In this document: one piece after another, positions 9,455-17,127 of the stretch
Numbering within the stretch: position 1 is the first letter of the stretch
Layout of the letters: every line of letters begins with the position of its first letter
NCBI RefSeq assembly: GCF_031585635.1
Contig: NZ_CP134196.1
Location: 2,294,001-2,358,000, forward strand
DNA: 64,000 bases
Direction: 5' to 3'
Origin: Paraburkholderia sp. FT54
GTDB taxonomy: Bacteria; Pseudomonadota; Gammaproteobacteria; Burkholderiales; Burkholderiaceae
Notes under the pieces: generated by a model
Databases searched by the model: none
What the model was told of the DNA's origin: nothing
Seen by the model: the letters and a program-made list of their open reading frames with translations, nothing else
Program-made: the position numbers and the translations under genes

Positions 9455-10394
9455 CGTGCACTTCGGCGATGTACCCGCCCGGGAATTCCAGCACGGCGCT
9501 CTTGCCCGCTTCGCTGCTGTACGGCTGCGATAACACCTTCGCGCCGGCCGCTTGCGCGCGCTCGAGCGTTTGCGCCAGATCGTCGACGGCATAGCCGGTC
9601 GTTTCACGTCCGAACGGGAACGGCAGCTTGCCGTCCGTGACGAACACCACCATGCGGCCGAAGCCCGAACTGATCCGGATCTCGCGGATCGTCTCGCCAG
9701 GCCGGCCGATCACGCCGCCATCCGCACGCGGGTTGTCCGACACCACCTTGCCATGCGAAAAGTGCACCCAGCGGCGCACGAAGTTGTTGGCCTCATAACG
9801 GGACACGTACACGCGATTGTCCGGCACGCTGTGCAACGGCGCGTAGTTCGGCGCCTTGGTGTGCCAATAGAGCTGCATCGTCAGCCCGCCCGGCCATTGG
9901 ACGATCGCGTCCTTGCCGATCGGATCGTCGAAGCTATCGACGAGCACGTCGGCGCCCGCCGCGCGCGCCGCCTTCACCGCCTGGTCGATGTTGGAGACCA
10001 GATAGCCGGTCCGCTCACTGCCGAACGGATAGGGAATCGGCGTTTCGAAGCCGAACACCGACAGCATGCCGACCGGCGTCTGCACGTATTGCGACGCGGT
10101 CTTGCTCGGCGTCGGCGTCACGGTAAACACCGCGCGCGGCGATGCCTTGCCGCCGAACGTGGCGAGGAAGCTGGTGACGAACGCGTCGAGATCCGCCGAC
10201 GCGACATACACGTGAGTCGTGTCGTACTGGGCGCCCACCGAGACATCGGGCATTCGCGCCGCGAGCGCGCTCTTGCCGTTCGAGACTTCCGGCGGGCCGT
10301 TATCGGCGAACGCGGACGAGACCGGCGCGAGGCCGATCAGCAAGGCTGCGCAGAAAGTCGCAATGGAACTGAAACGTCGAAGCGAAGTGAACAT
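9444..10394 (-). CDS. Exported VOC (glyoxalase/bleomycin-resistance fold) protein
   Basis: A 316-residue protein with a Sec signal peptide (FSSIATFCAALLIGLAPVSSAFA). Two vicinal-oxygen-chelate half-domains follow: one around residues 65-185 (THVYVASADLDAFVTSFLATFG to MQLYWH) and one around 195-310 (NRVYVSRYEANNFVRRWVHFSHG to YIAEVHDGQ). VOC proteins usually bind a metal and act on diverse small substrates; a periplasmic location is unusual for the fold. It sits between the XapX and outer-membrane genes and is translationally coupled to the latter. The upstream TTG at 10418 was rejected as start. Reaction unknown. Confidence 0.8.
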   Translation of the reverse strand: MFTSLRRFSSIATFCAALLIGLAPVSSAFADNGPPEVSNGKSALAARMPDVSVGAQYDTTHVYVASADLDAFVTSFLATFGGKASPRAVFTVTPTPSKTASQYVQTPVGMLSVFGFETPIPYPFGSERTGYLVSNIDQAVKAARAAGADVLVDSFDDPIGKDAIVQWPGGLTMQLYWHTKAPNYAPLHSVPDNRVYVSRYEANNFVRRWVHFSHGKVVSDNPRADGGVIGRPGETIREIRISSGFGRMVVFVTDGKLPFPFGRETTGYAVDDLAQTLERAQAAGAKVLSQPYSSEAGKSAVLEFPGGYIAEVHDGQ

Positions 10395-10442
10395 GTGATT
10401 ACCCGATGGTGTTAGCAATTTCCGATTGGACGGCTTGCAGGA

Positions 10443-10694
10443 TCAGCCGCCCTCTTTGGTCGCGCCGGGCGTGGCCGGCTTTTGCGCCGATGTGCTCTGC
10501 TGCGGGTTGGCGACCTGGACCGTGGCCGTCTGCGCGAAAAACTGTGCCTTGACGACCGGGATCGCGTGCTCGCCCAGCACCATCCCGAGCAGGCCGGCGA
10601 GCGCGATCAGCGGCGGCGCGGGCGACTGCACCTTGAGCAGCCAGTAGAGAAGTCCAACGCCGAAGCCGACGCCCAATGAAATGATGTAGCCCAT
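10443..10694 (-). CDS. XapX-domain small membrane protein
   Basis: An 83-residue protein with two predicted transmembrane helices (ISLGVGFGVGLLYWLLKV and LIALAGLLGMVLGEHAI) separated by a short SPAPP turn. This is the pattern of the XapX domain. The C-terminal third is polar and Gln/Ser/Thr-rich. A GGAAA ribosome site lies upstream. XapX proteins have no established function and often sit beside small hydrolase or transport genes, as here. It is 41 bases downstream of the HD gene and probably in the same transcript. Confidence 0.82.
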   Translation of the reverse strand: MGYIISLGVGFGVGLLYWLLKVQSPAPPLIALAGLLGMVLGEHAIPVVKAQFFAQTATVQVANPQQSTSAQKPATPGATKEGG

Positions 10695-10735
10695 TCTGAT
10701 TTCCTTTCAATGCTCACTTGCGGCGAACCGCGTCC

Positions 10736-11377
10736 TTAATTCGCCCAGTCCGAACCCAGCACCAGCCCGCAGAAATTCAGCCGGCGATAGTTCGGGTCCC
10801 ACCGGTCCAGCACGTCGGCATTCACGGTGCCGAAGGTCGTCTCGGGACGATGCTCCATGCCGCGCGCGTAGGCTTCGATGATCTTCTTCTTGAAGCCGGT
10901 TTCGCGCGGGCAGGCCTGCACGATCTCGTCGCGCTGTTGCGCGGTGAATTCGTCGTAGCGGGCACCGCGAAGATCCATCTGCACGCCGGCGCTCACCAGC
11001 GCGACGAGCGGCGACAAATGTTCAGGAATGCCCGGCGTGGTGTGCAACGCGATCGCCGCCCAGACCTCGTCGATCGCGCCAGCGGCGGCGCCGTACCGCA
11101 GCATGAAATCGCGCGCCGCATTCGCGCTGTCCACTTCGTAGCGATACGGGGAACGCTGATGTTGCATAGTCAAACCGATGTTGTGAAACATCGCGCACAC
11201 GTACAGCAGCTCCGCGTCGAAGGTCAACTTGTCGCGCAAGCCGGTCAGCGCGCCGAACAGAAAGGCCCTGAGCGCGTGATGAAACATCAGGCCGGACTCC
11301 GTGGCCCGGATCTGAGCGGTTGCCGCCCGCGCCAACGGACTGTCGGGAATGTCGACTCCCGCAATGGTCTTCTTCAT
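10736..11377 (-). CDS. HD-superfamily protein related to cyanamide hydratase-like hydrolases (HN variant)
   Basis: A 213-residue helical protein. The order of motifs follows the HD phosphohydrolase superfamily, in the branch that includes cyanamide hydratase-like proteins: HH near residue 33, FHNIGLT near residue 64, YEVDSANAARDFM, then ALHTTPGIPEH. The doublet that gives the superfamily its name reads His-Asn at residues 65-66 instead of His-Asp. I checked this codon as AAC on the coding strand. The change may weaken metal binding or reflect a subfamily trait. Its neighbours are an amidohydrolase and an isochorismatase-like hydrolase, suggesting breakdown of a small nitrogen compound, which is inference. 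Confidence 0.78.
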   Translation of the reverse strand: MKKTIAGVDIPDSPLARAATAQIRATESGLMFHHALRAFLFGALTGLRDKLTFDAELLYVCAMFHNIGLTMQHQRSPYRYEVDSANAARDFMLRYGAAAGAIDEVWAAIALHTTPGIPEHLSPLVALVSAGVQMDLRGARYDEFTAQQRDEIVQACPRETGFKKKIIEAYARGMEHRPETTFGTVNADVLDRWDPNYRRLNFCGLVLGSDWAN

Positions 11378-11484
11378 GTCATCTTCTTCCTATCCGACAT
11401 CCGCTTGCGGGCGCGCATCGCCGACCGACTGTTCAGGGTCGACATGAAGGTTTTCGCATGCCTCGTGGCACGAAGCCGTGGATG

Positions 11485-13353
11485 TCAGAATGCGAAACAG
11501 CTACAGCCCAGCGCGCCCCAGAAGCCGTTCGAATCGCTGACCGGCACGTTCCTGCGCCATGCCCAGCCGTGCGCGTGAGCATGCACGCCGCACAGATTGA
11601 CGCAGCCGTCCACGCAGGCCACCGCGGTCGGCTTGTAACGGCTGTAGCCGCCGAATTCCGCAACCGGCGACCACGACGGGCTCACGGGCAAGTCGGGCGG
11701 TGCGAGCGGCGCGAACTCGTCGTCCGCGTAGATGACCTTGCCGCCCACCACCGTCAGCACCGATTCGAGGAACCTGATGCGGCTTTCGTCGACGGTGAAG
11801 TAGTCTTCGCTGAGCACCGCGAAGTCCGCGAACTGACCGGGCAGCAGCGCGCCTTTGCGATCTTCTTCATTCGAGAACCACGCGCTGCCCACCGTATAGC
11901 GGCGCAATGCCTCCATCCGGTCCAGCCTGTTCTCGCTCGAATACATCGACGTGCCACCCACCGTCTTGCCCGACACCATCCAGTACAGCGAGACGAACGG
12001 ATTGAAACTCGCGACGCGCGTCGCATCCGTGCCCGCGCCGACCGGCAGGCCGGCATCGAGCATGTGGCGGATCGGCGGCGTACGCTTGACCGCCTCTTCG
12101 CCGTATTGATGAATGAAGTACTCGCCCTGATACGCCATGCGATGCTGGATCGCAATGCCGCCGCCGAGCGCGCGCACGCGCTCGATATTTTTCTGCGTGA
12201 TGGTCTCGCAGTGATCGAAGAACCAGCGCAACCCGTTGAACGGAATCTCGGCGTTCACGCGTTCGAACACGTTCAGGAAGCGTTCGATCGATTCGTTGTA
12301 GGTCGCATGCAGACGGAACGGCCAGCGGTTCGCCACCAGCAGCTTGACGACCGCTTCGAGTTCGTTCTCCAGCGCGTCGGGTAGATCGGGGCGCGGTTCC
12401 AGAAAGTCTTCGAAGTCCGCCGCGGAAAACACCAGCATTTCGCCGGCGCCGTTCACCCGCAGGAAGTCGTCGCCTTCGCCGGGCTTCGTCATCTTCACCC
12501 ACCTGGCGAAGTCTTCGATTTCCTTTTTGGCGTTCTGCGTGAACAGGTTGTAGGCGATCCGCACGGTCAGCTCGCCGTGCTTCGCCATGTCCATGATGAC
12601 GGCGTAGTCGTCGGGATAGGCCTGATAGCCGCCGCCTGCGTCGATGGCGCTCGTCACGCCGAGGCGGTTCAGTTCGCGCATGAAATGGCGCGTTGAATTA
12701 CGCTGATCCTCGGGCGCGAGCTTCGGACCTTTCGCGAGCGTCGCGTACAGAAGCCCAGCGTTCGGCCGCGCGATCAGCATGCCCGTCGGGTTGCCGCGCT
12801 TGTCGCGCTGGATCTCGCCGCCGGGAGGATTGGGCGTGTCTTTCGTATAGCCGACCGCGCGCAATGCCGCTGCATTCAGAAGCGCGCTGTCGTACAGATG
12901 CAGGATGAACACCGGCGTATCCGGCGCAATCGCATTGATTTCTTCGAGCGTCGGTCCGCGCCGCTCGGCAAACTGGAATTCATTCCAGCCGCCCACCACG
13001 CGCACCCATTGAGGCGCCGGCGTGCGGGCCACCTGCTTGCGCAACATGTCGAGCGCATCCGCGAGCGACGGCACGCCGTCCCAGCGCAACTCCATATTGA
13101 AGTTCAGCCCGCCGCGAATGATGTGCAGGTGCGAGTCGTTCAGGCCCGGAATGACGGTGCGGCCTTGCAGATCGACGTGCCGCGTGGCGTCGTTGGCATG
13201 CCGCATCACGGCGTCGCGCGAGCCCGCGGCGACGATGCGGCCGTGCGCGACGGCGAGCGCATCGGCGAAGGAGCGCTTGTCGTCCTGCGTGGCGATCTTG
13301 CCGTTGAAGAAGACAATCTCGGCCGGCGTCGGCGCGGAAGGTGTGGAAGTCAT
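11485..13353 (-). CDS. YtcJ-type amidohydrolase (amidohydrolase_3)
   Basis: A 622-residue metal-dependent amidohydrolase of the YtcJ class. It has the N-terminal beta-sandwich (VFFNGKIATQDD), the first metal motif NDSHLHIIRGG near residue 80, RLHATYNESIERF with the next His, WFFDHCETI, and the late Asp motif GAGTDATRVASFNPF. No signal peptide is present. A C-terminal extension rich in Cys, His and Trp follows the catalytic core, from VACVDGCVNLCG to GALGCSCFAF. The ATG at 13353 has AGGA six bases upstream and is preferred over 13365. Substrate unknown; the family acts on amides, ureides and formylated compounds. Confidence 0.85.
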   Translation of the reverse strand: MTSTPSAPTPAEIVFFNGKIATQDDKRSFADALAVAHGRIVAAGSRDAVMRHANDATRHVDLQGRTVIPGLNDSHLHIIRGGLNFNMELRWDGVPSLADALDMLRKQVARTPAPQWVRVVGGWNEFQFAERRGPTLEEINAIAPDTPVFILHLYDSALLNAAALRAVGYTKDTPNPPGGEIQRDKRGNPTGMLIARPNAGLLYATLAKGPKLAPEDQRNSTRHFMRELNRLGVTSAIDAGGGYQAYPDDYAVIMDMAKHGELTVRIAYNLFTQNAKKEIEDFARWVKMTKPGEGDDFLRVNGAGEMLVFSAADFEDFLEPRPDLPDALENELEAVVKLLVANRWPFRLHATYNESIERFLNVFERVNAEIPFNGLRWFFDHCETITQKNIERVRALGGGIAIQHRMAYQGEYFIHQYGEEAVKRTPPIRHMLDAGLPVGAGTDATRVASFNPFVSLYWMVSGKTVGGTSMYSSENRLDRMEALRRYTVGSAWFSNEEDRKGALLPGQFADFAVLSEDYFTVDESRIRFLESVLTVVGGKVIYADDEFAPLAPPDLPVSPSWSPVAEFGGYSRYKPTAVACVDGCVNLCGVHAHAHGWAWRRNVPVSDSNGFWGALGCSCFAF

Positions 13354-13591
13354 GACGATCCTCATGGGAAAGCGCTCCGGTTTGCACGCGCGGAGCTATT
13401 TCCGGGCAAGCCCGGAAATCGGAAAACAGGGAAGCCTGAAAGCGCACGGTCGGCGCGCGCCTTCCATCGAGCATTCGATCAGGTGTTGCGGCCGGCGCGA
13501 AGGTATGGGGGATGCCGGCGCCCTGTCGCCGAACGGCGCGGCATCCATCCATACGGTTTGGCCGGCGTCATGTCATGCTGGTCGTGGCGGA

Positions 13592-14227
13592 TCAGCCCGC
13601 TTCGCTCGCGTGCTCGCCGAGAATCGACTTGGCGTAACGCACGCCGATACCGTAAGCGCTGTGCGCCTTCAGGATGTCCATGCAGCCTTCGTACGTTTCG
13701 CTGCGTCCCCAGTCGCGTTGCAGTTCGAACATGTACTGGAACGAGGTCATGGGCACCGCGCCGGCCTGGATGATGCGTTGCACCGCGCGTTCGTGCGCTT
13801 CGGTGGTGATGTCGCCGCAGGCGTCGGTCGGCACGTAGATTTCGTAGCCTTCGTTGATCATCTGGATGGTCGGGAACGACACGCACACTTCCGTCCACAG
13901 CCCGGCGATCACGATCTTCTTACGGCCGGTTGCCTCGATGGCCTTGCGGAAATTCACGTCTTCCCACGAGTTCATCGACGTGCGGTCGATCGGCGTGTAC
14001 TCGGGAAAGACCGATTGCACTTCCGGCACCATGTCGCCGCTGAACGATTTAGCGGCCACCGTGGTCAGGATCGTCGGCACCTTGAAGAGCTTCGAGGCCT
14101 TCGCGATCGCCTGGACGTTGTGCAGGATGGTGGTGCGCTCATGCGACATCGTTCCAAAGAACATCTGCGGCTGATAGTCGATCAGGGCAACCGCACATGA
14201 ATCAGGGGTCAAGAGTTCTTTAGGCAT
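13592..14227 (-). CDS. Isochorismatase-family cysteine hydrolase (YcaC-like)
   Basis: A 211-residue hydrolase of the isochorismatase-like superfamily. The catalytic triad is visible: Asp in VALIDYQPQMFF, Lys in TTVAAKSFSGDM, and Cys in GLWTEVCVSFP near residue 115. The cis-peptide region and the C-terminal GRSETYEGCMDILKAHSAYGIGVRYAKS fit the YcaC branch, whose physiological substrates are mostly unknown. It is the first gene of the leftward cluster. A 238-base gap separates it from the amidohydrolase, so a second promoter there is possible. Confidence 0.87.
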   Translation of the reverse strand: MPKELLTPDSCAVALIDYQPQMFFGTMSHERTTILHNVQAIAKASKLFKVPTILTTVAAKSFSGDMVPEVQSVFPEYTPIDRTSMNSWEDVNFRKAIEATGRKKIVIAGLWTEVCVSFPTIQMINEGYEIYVPTDACGDITTEAHERAVQRIIQAGAVPMTSFQYMFELQRDWGRSETYEGCMDILKAHSAYGIGVRYAKSILGEHASEAG

Positions 14228-14420
14228 TACGGGCTCCGTATTGAATGGACAAAGCAGTCTGAGAGACGTGCCGTGCTCGCTCGGGCAGCGAGTGAAACTG
14301 AACCCGAGTCTATCGACGGCGCTTTGCGGAGTCCTTGTCGAAGTCCTTAATCGTTATTAAAAAATTAACCAATGAAGGCTTGAATCGCGGCGCGCGGCGA
14401 ACGCGTCCCTTCAGAATTTT

Positions 14421-14750
14421 TTATATTTTTTTCGCGGGACTTTTTTTGTGCGGCATTTCTGCCCTTCGTCTGCCAGATTGCGCTTGCCTTGATGTTGCAG
14501 CCGGAATCCCGCAATGCGCGAGCGCTTCGTGCATTGCATCGTTCCATGCGGAATTCAGATAGCCCCCTGAGCAGCAGCGCGCGCCGCATGAACACTTGAG
14601 CGAACGCGACGCGTAAGCGGCGACGAGCAACGCACGGGGCAATGGCGCGAGGCGTTCGATTCGATCTGCGACGCATGCGGGCGGCCTATCCGTTCCCGTC
14701 AGTGTCGATACGGACGCCACGCCTTGGTGGAGTATGCCTAACGATGACAT
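14421..14750 (-). CDS. Possible small protein with clustered cysteines, start uncertain
   Basis: An open frame on the minus strand contains the segment LAPLPRALLVAAYASRSLKCSCGARCCSGG followed by NSAWNDAMHEALAH. I recall this Cys-x-Cys-x3-Cys-Cys-x2-Gly pattern from small uncharacterised Burkholderia proteins that sometimes carry a further C-terminal helix-turn-helix; here the protein ends soon after, in a Lys/Arg-rich tail, so it may be shortened. The ATG at 14750 gives 109 residues. The homologous-looking part begins upstream of it, where only a TTG at 14789 is available. It could be a degraded gene. Confidence 0.35.
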   Translation of the reverse strand: MSSLGILHQGVASVSTLTGTDRPPACVADRIERLAPLPRALLVAAYASRSLKCSCGARCCSGGYLNSAWNDAMHEALAHCGIPAATSRQAQSGRRRAEMPHKKSPAKKI

Positions 14751-14856
14751 ACCGCCGCGCTCGATGGCGTGGTGCAGCGCCTCGCGCAAGCCGGCGGCAG
14801 GGTTCTCGTGTATAGCTCGCGCATGGCAAGGCCTCGTGGCCCGTCTGGAGCGGCCA

Positions 14857-14940
14857 TGAAAATAAAACCCCGCCTCGCGGGGCACCGTCAGATGTTCAGT
14901 GAACGATTCGAGTGCACGCCGATATGCGGCGTGCATGGAT
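14857..14940 (-). ncRNA. Candidate minus-strand small RNA or leader with intrinsic terminator
   Basis: Read leftward, a hairpin with arms GCACGCCG/CGGCGTGC (14914-14934) is followed about 30 bases later by CCCCGC-GAG-GCGGGG (about 14866-14881) and then TTTTATTTT. The second element is a textbook intrinsic terminator on the minus strand, yet no convincing minus-strand gene ends there. It could terminate a short RNA or be an attenuator ahead of the Cys-cluster ORF at 14421-14750. No clear promoter was recognised. The rest of the 14228-15081 gap includes an AT-rich stretch near 14340-14455 with no gene I can support. Confidence 0.35.
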
Positions 14941-15081
14941 CGCGCCCCTTTTTAGGAATTGCCCGATTTTCGCTCGCAGGGGCTTCCACCGATGCTTCGG
15001 GCTGGCACGGCAAAAGCCGCCGCGCTAGCGCCGGTCGCCTCACCGGACGGCCGTTTTCGTCTATTTCTCGGAGTTGTGGAA

Positions 15082-15438
15082 ATGTCGGATCAGGAACGTA
15101 AGGGAACGCTCTATCGCTTCGCAACCGTTGGCACGCGCACCGGGCGCGGCGGGCGTGTATCTACCGGCCAGGCCGGTAAGCTGGCTGGCCTTCCTCTCGC
15201 GTGTGTCGGCGATGTCGTGACGTACCGCGACGGCGTGGAAGCAGTGATTATGGACGGCGCAGGGTGCGCAGCGACGTACGAAGGTGCCCCCTTCGCGCTT
15301 GTTGGCAGCAGCCTGAGCAACGGCGACCGCATCATCGAAACACTTTGTGCCGAATTGAACGCGGGCATTTTCCTTGAAGATGGTCAACAGATCTTTGTCC
15401 CCGTGAATGAACACGGCAACGTGATTCAACTCCAGTAG
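15082..15438 (+). CDS. PAAR-domain protein (type VI secretion spike tip)
   Basis: A 118-residue protein. Its central region, LACVGDVVTYRDGVEAVIMDGAGCAATYEG, then PFALVGSSLSNGDRI, has the strand-turn repeats of PAAR proteins, which cap the VgrG spike of type VI secretion systems and carry effectors. The N-terminal part (LYRFATVGTRTGRGGRVSTG) resembles the leader of stand-alone Burkholderia PAAR proteins. No VgrG or sheath genes are in the window, so this would serve a T6SS encoded elsewhere. It is 11 bases upstream of a second PAAR-like gene. Confidence 0.75.
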   Translation: MSDQERKGTLYRFATVGTRTGRGGRVSTGQAGKLAGLPLACVGDVVTYRDGVEAVIMDGAGCAATYEGAPFALVGSSLSNGDRIIETLCAELNAGIFLEDGQQIFVPVNEHGNVIQLQ

Positions 15439-15449
15439 CGTGAGCAAGC

Positions 15450-15950
15450 ATGCGTATCCCTATTGTGCGTCATGGCGACGAAACAACTACGCGCGGAAAG
15501 GTCCTCGCATTTACTGCGACCATTCACGACGATGGCCGGAAGATCGCGCTCCACGGCGACCAGGCAACGTGCGGAAACTGCAAGGGCTTATGGAAGATCA
15601 TCGGCACTGGCGAAGGCGCCGGAGAAAATGGACGCGCAGCCGTTATCAACGGCGATCATGTTCTATGTCCTTGCGGTAAGAATCGCGTTTTCGCAGGCGC
15701 GGACGCAGGAATGTTCTTGCACATCGACACCGGCACTGCGAGCGCCGCGCCACACAAAGCCGCACCGGTAGAGCAGTACGACGAGCAATTTACTCTGCTC
15801 GATGATGCACGCCGGCCGCTCGCGCATGTGCGTTACCGGATCGTTGTTGACGGCAAACGAATGATAACGGGGACCACAAGCGCGAACGGGCAGACCGAGC
15901 GCGTGGCCACACATGGAGCATCGAGCCTACAACTTCAATTAGAGAATTGA
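15450..15950 (+). CDS. PAAR-domain protein with C-terminal beta-rich extension
   Basis: A 166-residue protein. Residues about 1-92 resemble PAAR (RHGDETTTRGKV, CGNCKG, VINGDHVLCPCG). Residues about 107-166 add a beta-sandwich-like module (YDEQFTLLDDARRPLAHVRYRIVVDG to TERVATHG). Such tails occur on VgrG and PAAR proteins and are thought to help present cargo. The CxxC and CxC pairs could bind zinc. The stop is two bases before the ATG of a 38-residue ORF, and the metallopeptidase follows, so this is the probable carrier of that effector. Confidence 0.75.
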   Translation: MRIPIVRHGDETTTRGKVLAFTATIHDDGRKIALHGDQATCGNCKGLWKIIGTGEGAGENGRAAVINGDHVLCPCGKNRVFAGADAGMFLHIDTGTASAAPHKAAPVEQYDEQFTLLDDARRPLAHVRYRIVVDGKRMITGTTSANGQTERVATHGASSLQLQLEN

Positions 15951-15952
15951 GA

Positions 15953-16069
15953 ATGCCAGATGATACCGAATGGGTAACGGTTCACGATACAGCAGTAACA
16001 AACACCAATCCAGATTCAATGGGTTCACGTCTCAATCAATACAACGCCAATTTGCCAAAATATGACTAA
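15953..16069 (+). CDS. 38-residue ORF between PAAR carrier and peptidase
   Basis: A short frame begins two bases after the PAAR stop and overlaps the peptidase gene by eight bases. The product is polar and Asn/Thr/Asp-rich (MPDDTEWVTVHDTAV, then SRLNQYNANLPKYD), without a signal peptide or membrane segment. Tight packing and the overlap argue that it is translated. It could be a small adaptor or linker, or the N-terminal piece of an effector once joined to the peptidase in another frame. I know no family for it. Confidence 0.5.
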   Translation: MPDDTEWVTVHDTAVTNTNPDSMGSRLNQYNANLPKYD

Positions 16070-16535
16070 TCAAGAATTTAGGAAAGTCATCATCAGGGTA
16101 AGAGATGCAGCAGTTACGCTAGTGAAAGAGCGTATAGCAGCGCTCGCGAAATGGGACGCTCAGGAAAGAGCGCGAGCCGCATGGTATTTTGGCCGGGCTG
16201 ACGAAGAAATTAGAAGCGCGCTGGCGACTGGTCTACCTCGACTGCTATCCGCCGTCCAGGAGCTTGTGCCCGAGAAGATTATTCGATGGGATGCCACCTT
16301 GAACAAGAATCTTACATGTGCCGTCGTACCCGACAGCGGCCAGAATCGTGCTGGCGTGTGCAAGCCGGATTCACAAAATAGAGTTATCGCGATCTATAGT
16401 GCATTTTGCACGGATTCTAACGGTGAGCTGTGGCATAGTGCAAAGGTGAAAACCTTGATTCACGAATGCACACATTACACCGATACCTTTAACTCCGACG
16501 ATATTATGTACGGCAATACGGAAAGCGGGATGTAA
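16062..16535 (+). CDS. Aspzincin (M35-like) metallopeptidase, probable T6SS effector, cut by an in-frame stop
   Basis: A 157-residue product with the zinc-peptidase motif LIHECTH at residues 132-138, followed by SDDIMYG at 145-151. This corresponds to the second aspzincin motif (Asp ligand, then Tyr-Gly) of deuterolysin-like and lysine-specific endopeptidases. Three Cys (86, 100, 116) precede the active site. The frame ends at TAA 16533-16535, but coding continues in the same frame for 30 more codons to 16628. That position overlaps the next start codon by four bases, so the stop looks like a nonsense mutation. The PAAR neighbours and exported downstream protein indicate an antibacterial effector. 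Lower GC than the flanks suggests transfer. Confidence 0.72.
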   Translation: MTNQEFRKVIIRVRDAAVTLVKERIAALAKWDAQERARAAWYFGRADEEIRSALATGLPRLLSAVQELVPEKIIRWDATLNKNLTCAVVPDSGQNRAGVCKPDSQNRVIAIYSAFCTDSNGELWHSAKVKTLIHECTHYTDTFNSDDIMYGNTESGM

Positions 16536-16628
16536 GCATTCGCCATAGGCAACTCAGACAAGGCCATACGGAACGCCGATAGCATTGCGGGGTATATTGC
16601 AACCTTTGATAGGGAAGTTGCAAGATGA
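16536..16628 (+). pseudogene. In-frame C-terminal remainder of the peptidase after the premature stop
   Basis: Thirty sense codons follow the TAA without a frame change, including SDKAIRNADSIAGYIATF, which resembles the C-terminal helix of bacterial aspzincin domains. They end in TGA at 16626-16628. The ATG of the next gene (16625) overlaps this TGA as ATGA, the normal coupling seen in intact effector-immunity pairs. The segment would be translated only by readthrough, suppression or reversion. Confidence 0.7.
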
Positions 16629-17107
16629 AAAAGCAATTCCTTGCATTCCTGCTTTTCGTCACCGCAGCGTCTGCACCTTGGCTTTCGGCGGCAGCCCTCG
16701 CGTGTACAATCAATGAATCAGTGGAAACACGATTGCCATTTAACGCTATCGATCTATCGAATGCGGATCGATTGTCGATCTTCAGTACGGTGCTCGAAGC
16801 ACGCAAGTGGCCTGACGTTGACATCCAGGCTGTAATCATTGCGGGTGCATATGCCGGGGAAAAGAATGGCGAAAAATTGAAAAATGAGCGCGGCGCACTT
16901 GTTAAAGCATATCTTATCCAGTTAGGTATCAAGCCACAGAATATCCTGATTGAACCCAAGACGCTGACTGACGAAATGGTAAAGAACGAAGACGGCACGT
17001 TAAACCTGCATCAGATCGCAATCGAACTAGTCCCTTTGTGCAAAGATGGTTGCGAACGGCTTTGCAACGATCCGCGCGTGACGCCAACAAGCAAGACAAT
17101 CAAGTAA
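16625..17107 (+). CDS. Exported probable immunity protein for the peptidase effector
   Basis: A 160-residue protein with a Sec signal peptide (MKKQFLAFLLFVTAASAPWLSAAALA, then Cys). The mature part has an OmpA-C-like pattern, notably GEKLKNERGALVKAYLIQLGI followed by ILIEPKTLTDEM. Two Cys pairs lie near the C-terminus (CKDGCERLC). A periplasmic protein encoded directly after, and overlapping, a T6SS peptidase frame is the expected layout for immunity against a periplasm-acting effector. Alternatively it is an unrelated exported OmpA-like protein. Base composition is AT-richer than the surrounding core. Confidence 0.62.
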   Translation: MKKQFLAFLLFVTAASAPWLSAAALACTINESVETRLPFNAIDLSNADRLSIFSTVLEARKWPDVDIQAVIIAGAYAGEKNGEKLKNERGALVKAYLIQLGIKPQNILIEPKTLTDEMVKNEDGTLNLHQIAIELVPLCKDGCERLCNDPRVTPTSKTIK

Positions 17108-17127
17108 GCTTAATCTCCTTTAGGCAT

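Noticed and set aside
11320..12384. 354-codon plus-strand frame opposite the amidohydrolase
   Set aside because: No domain, Arg/His-rich, no ribosome site; the metal motifs are on the minus strand.
14335..14562. Plus-strand 75-codon frame in the AT-rich stretch
   Set aside because: Hydrophobic by composition but no ribosome site and no homology-like pattern.
14959..15081. N-terminal extension of the first PAAR gene
   Set aside because: The added residues are unlike PAAR proteins; ATG 15082 begins the conserved leader.
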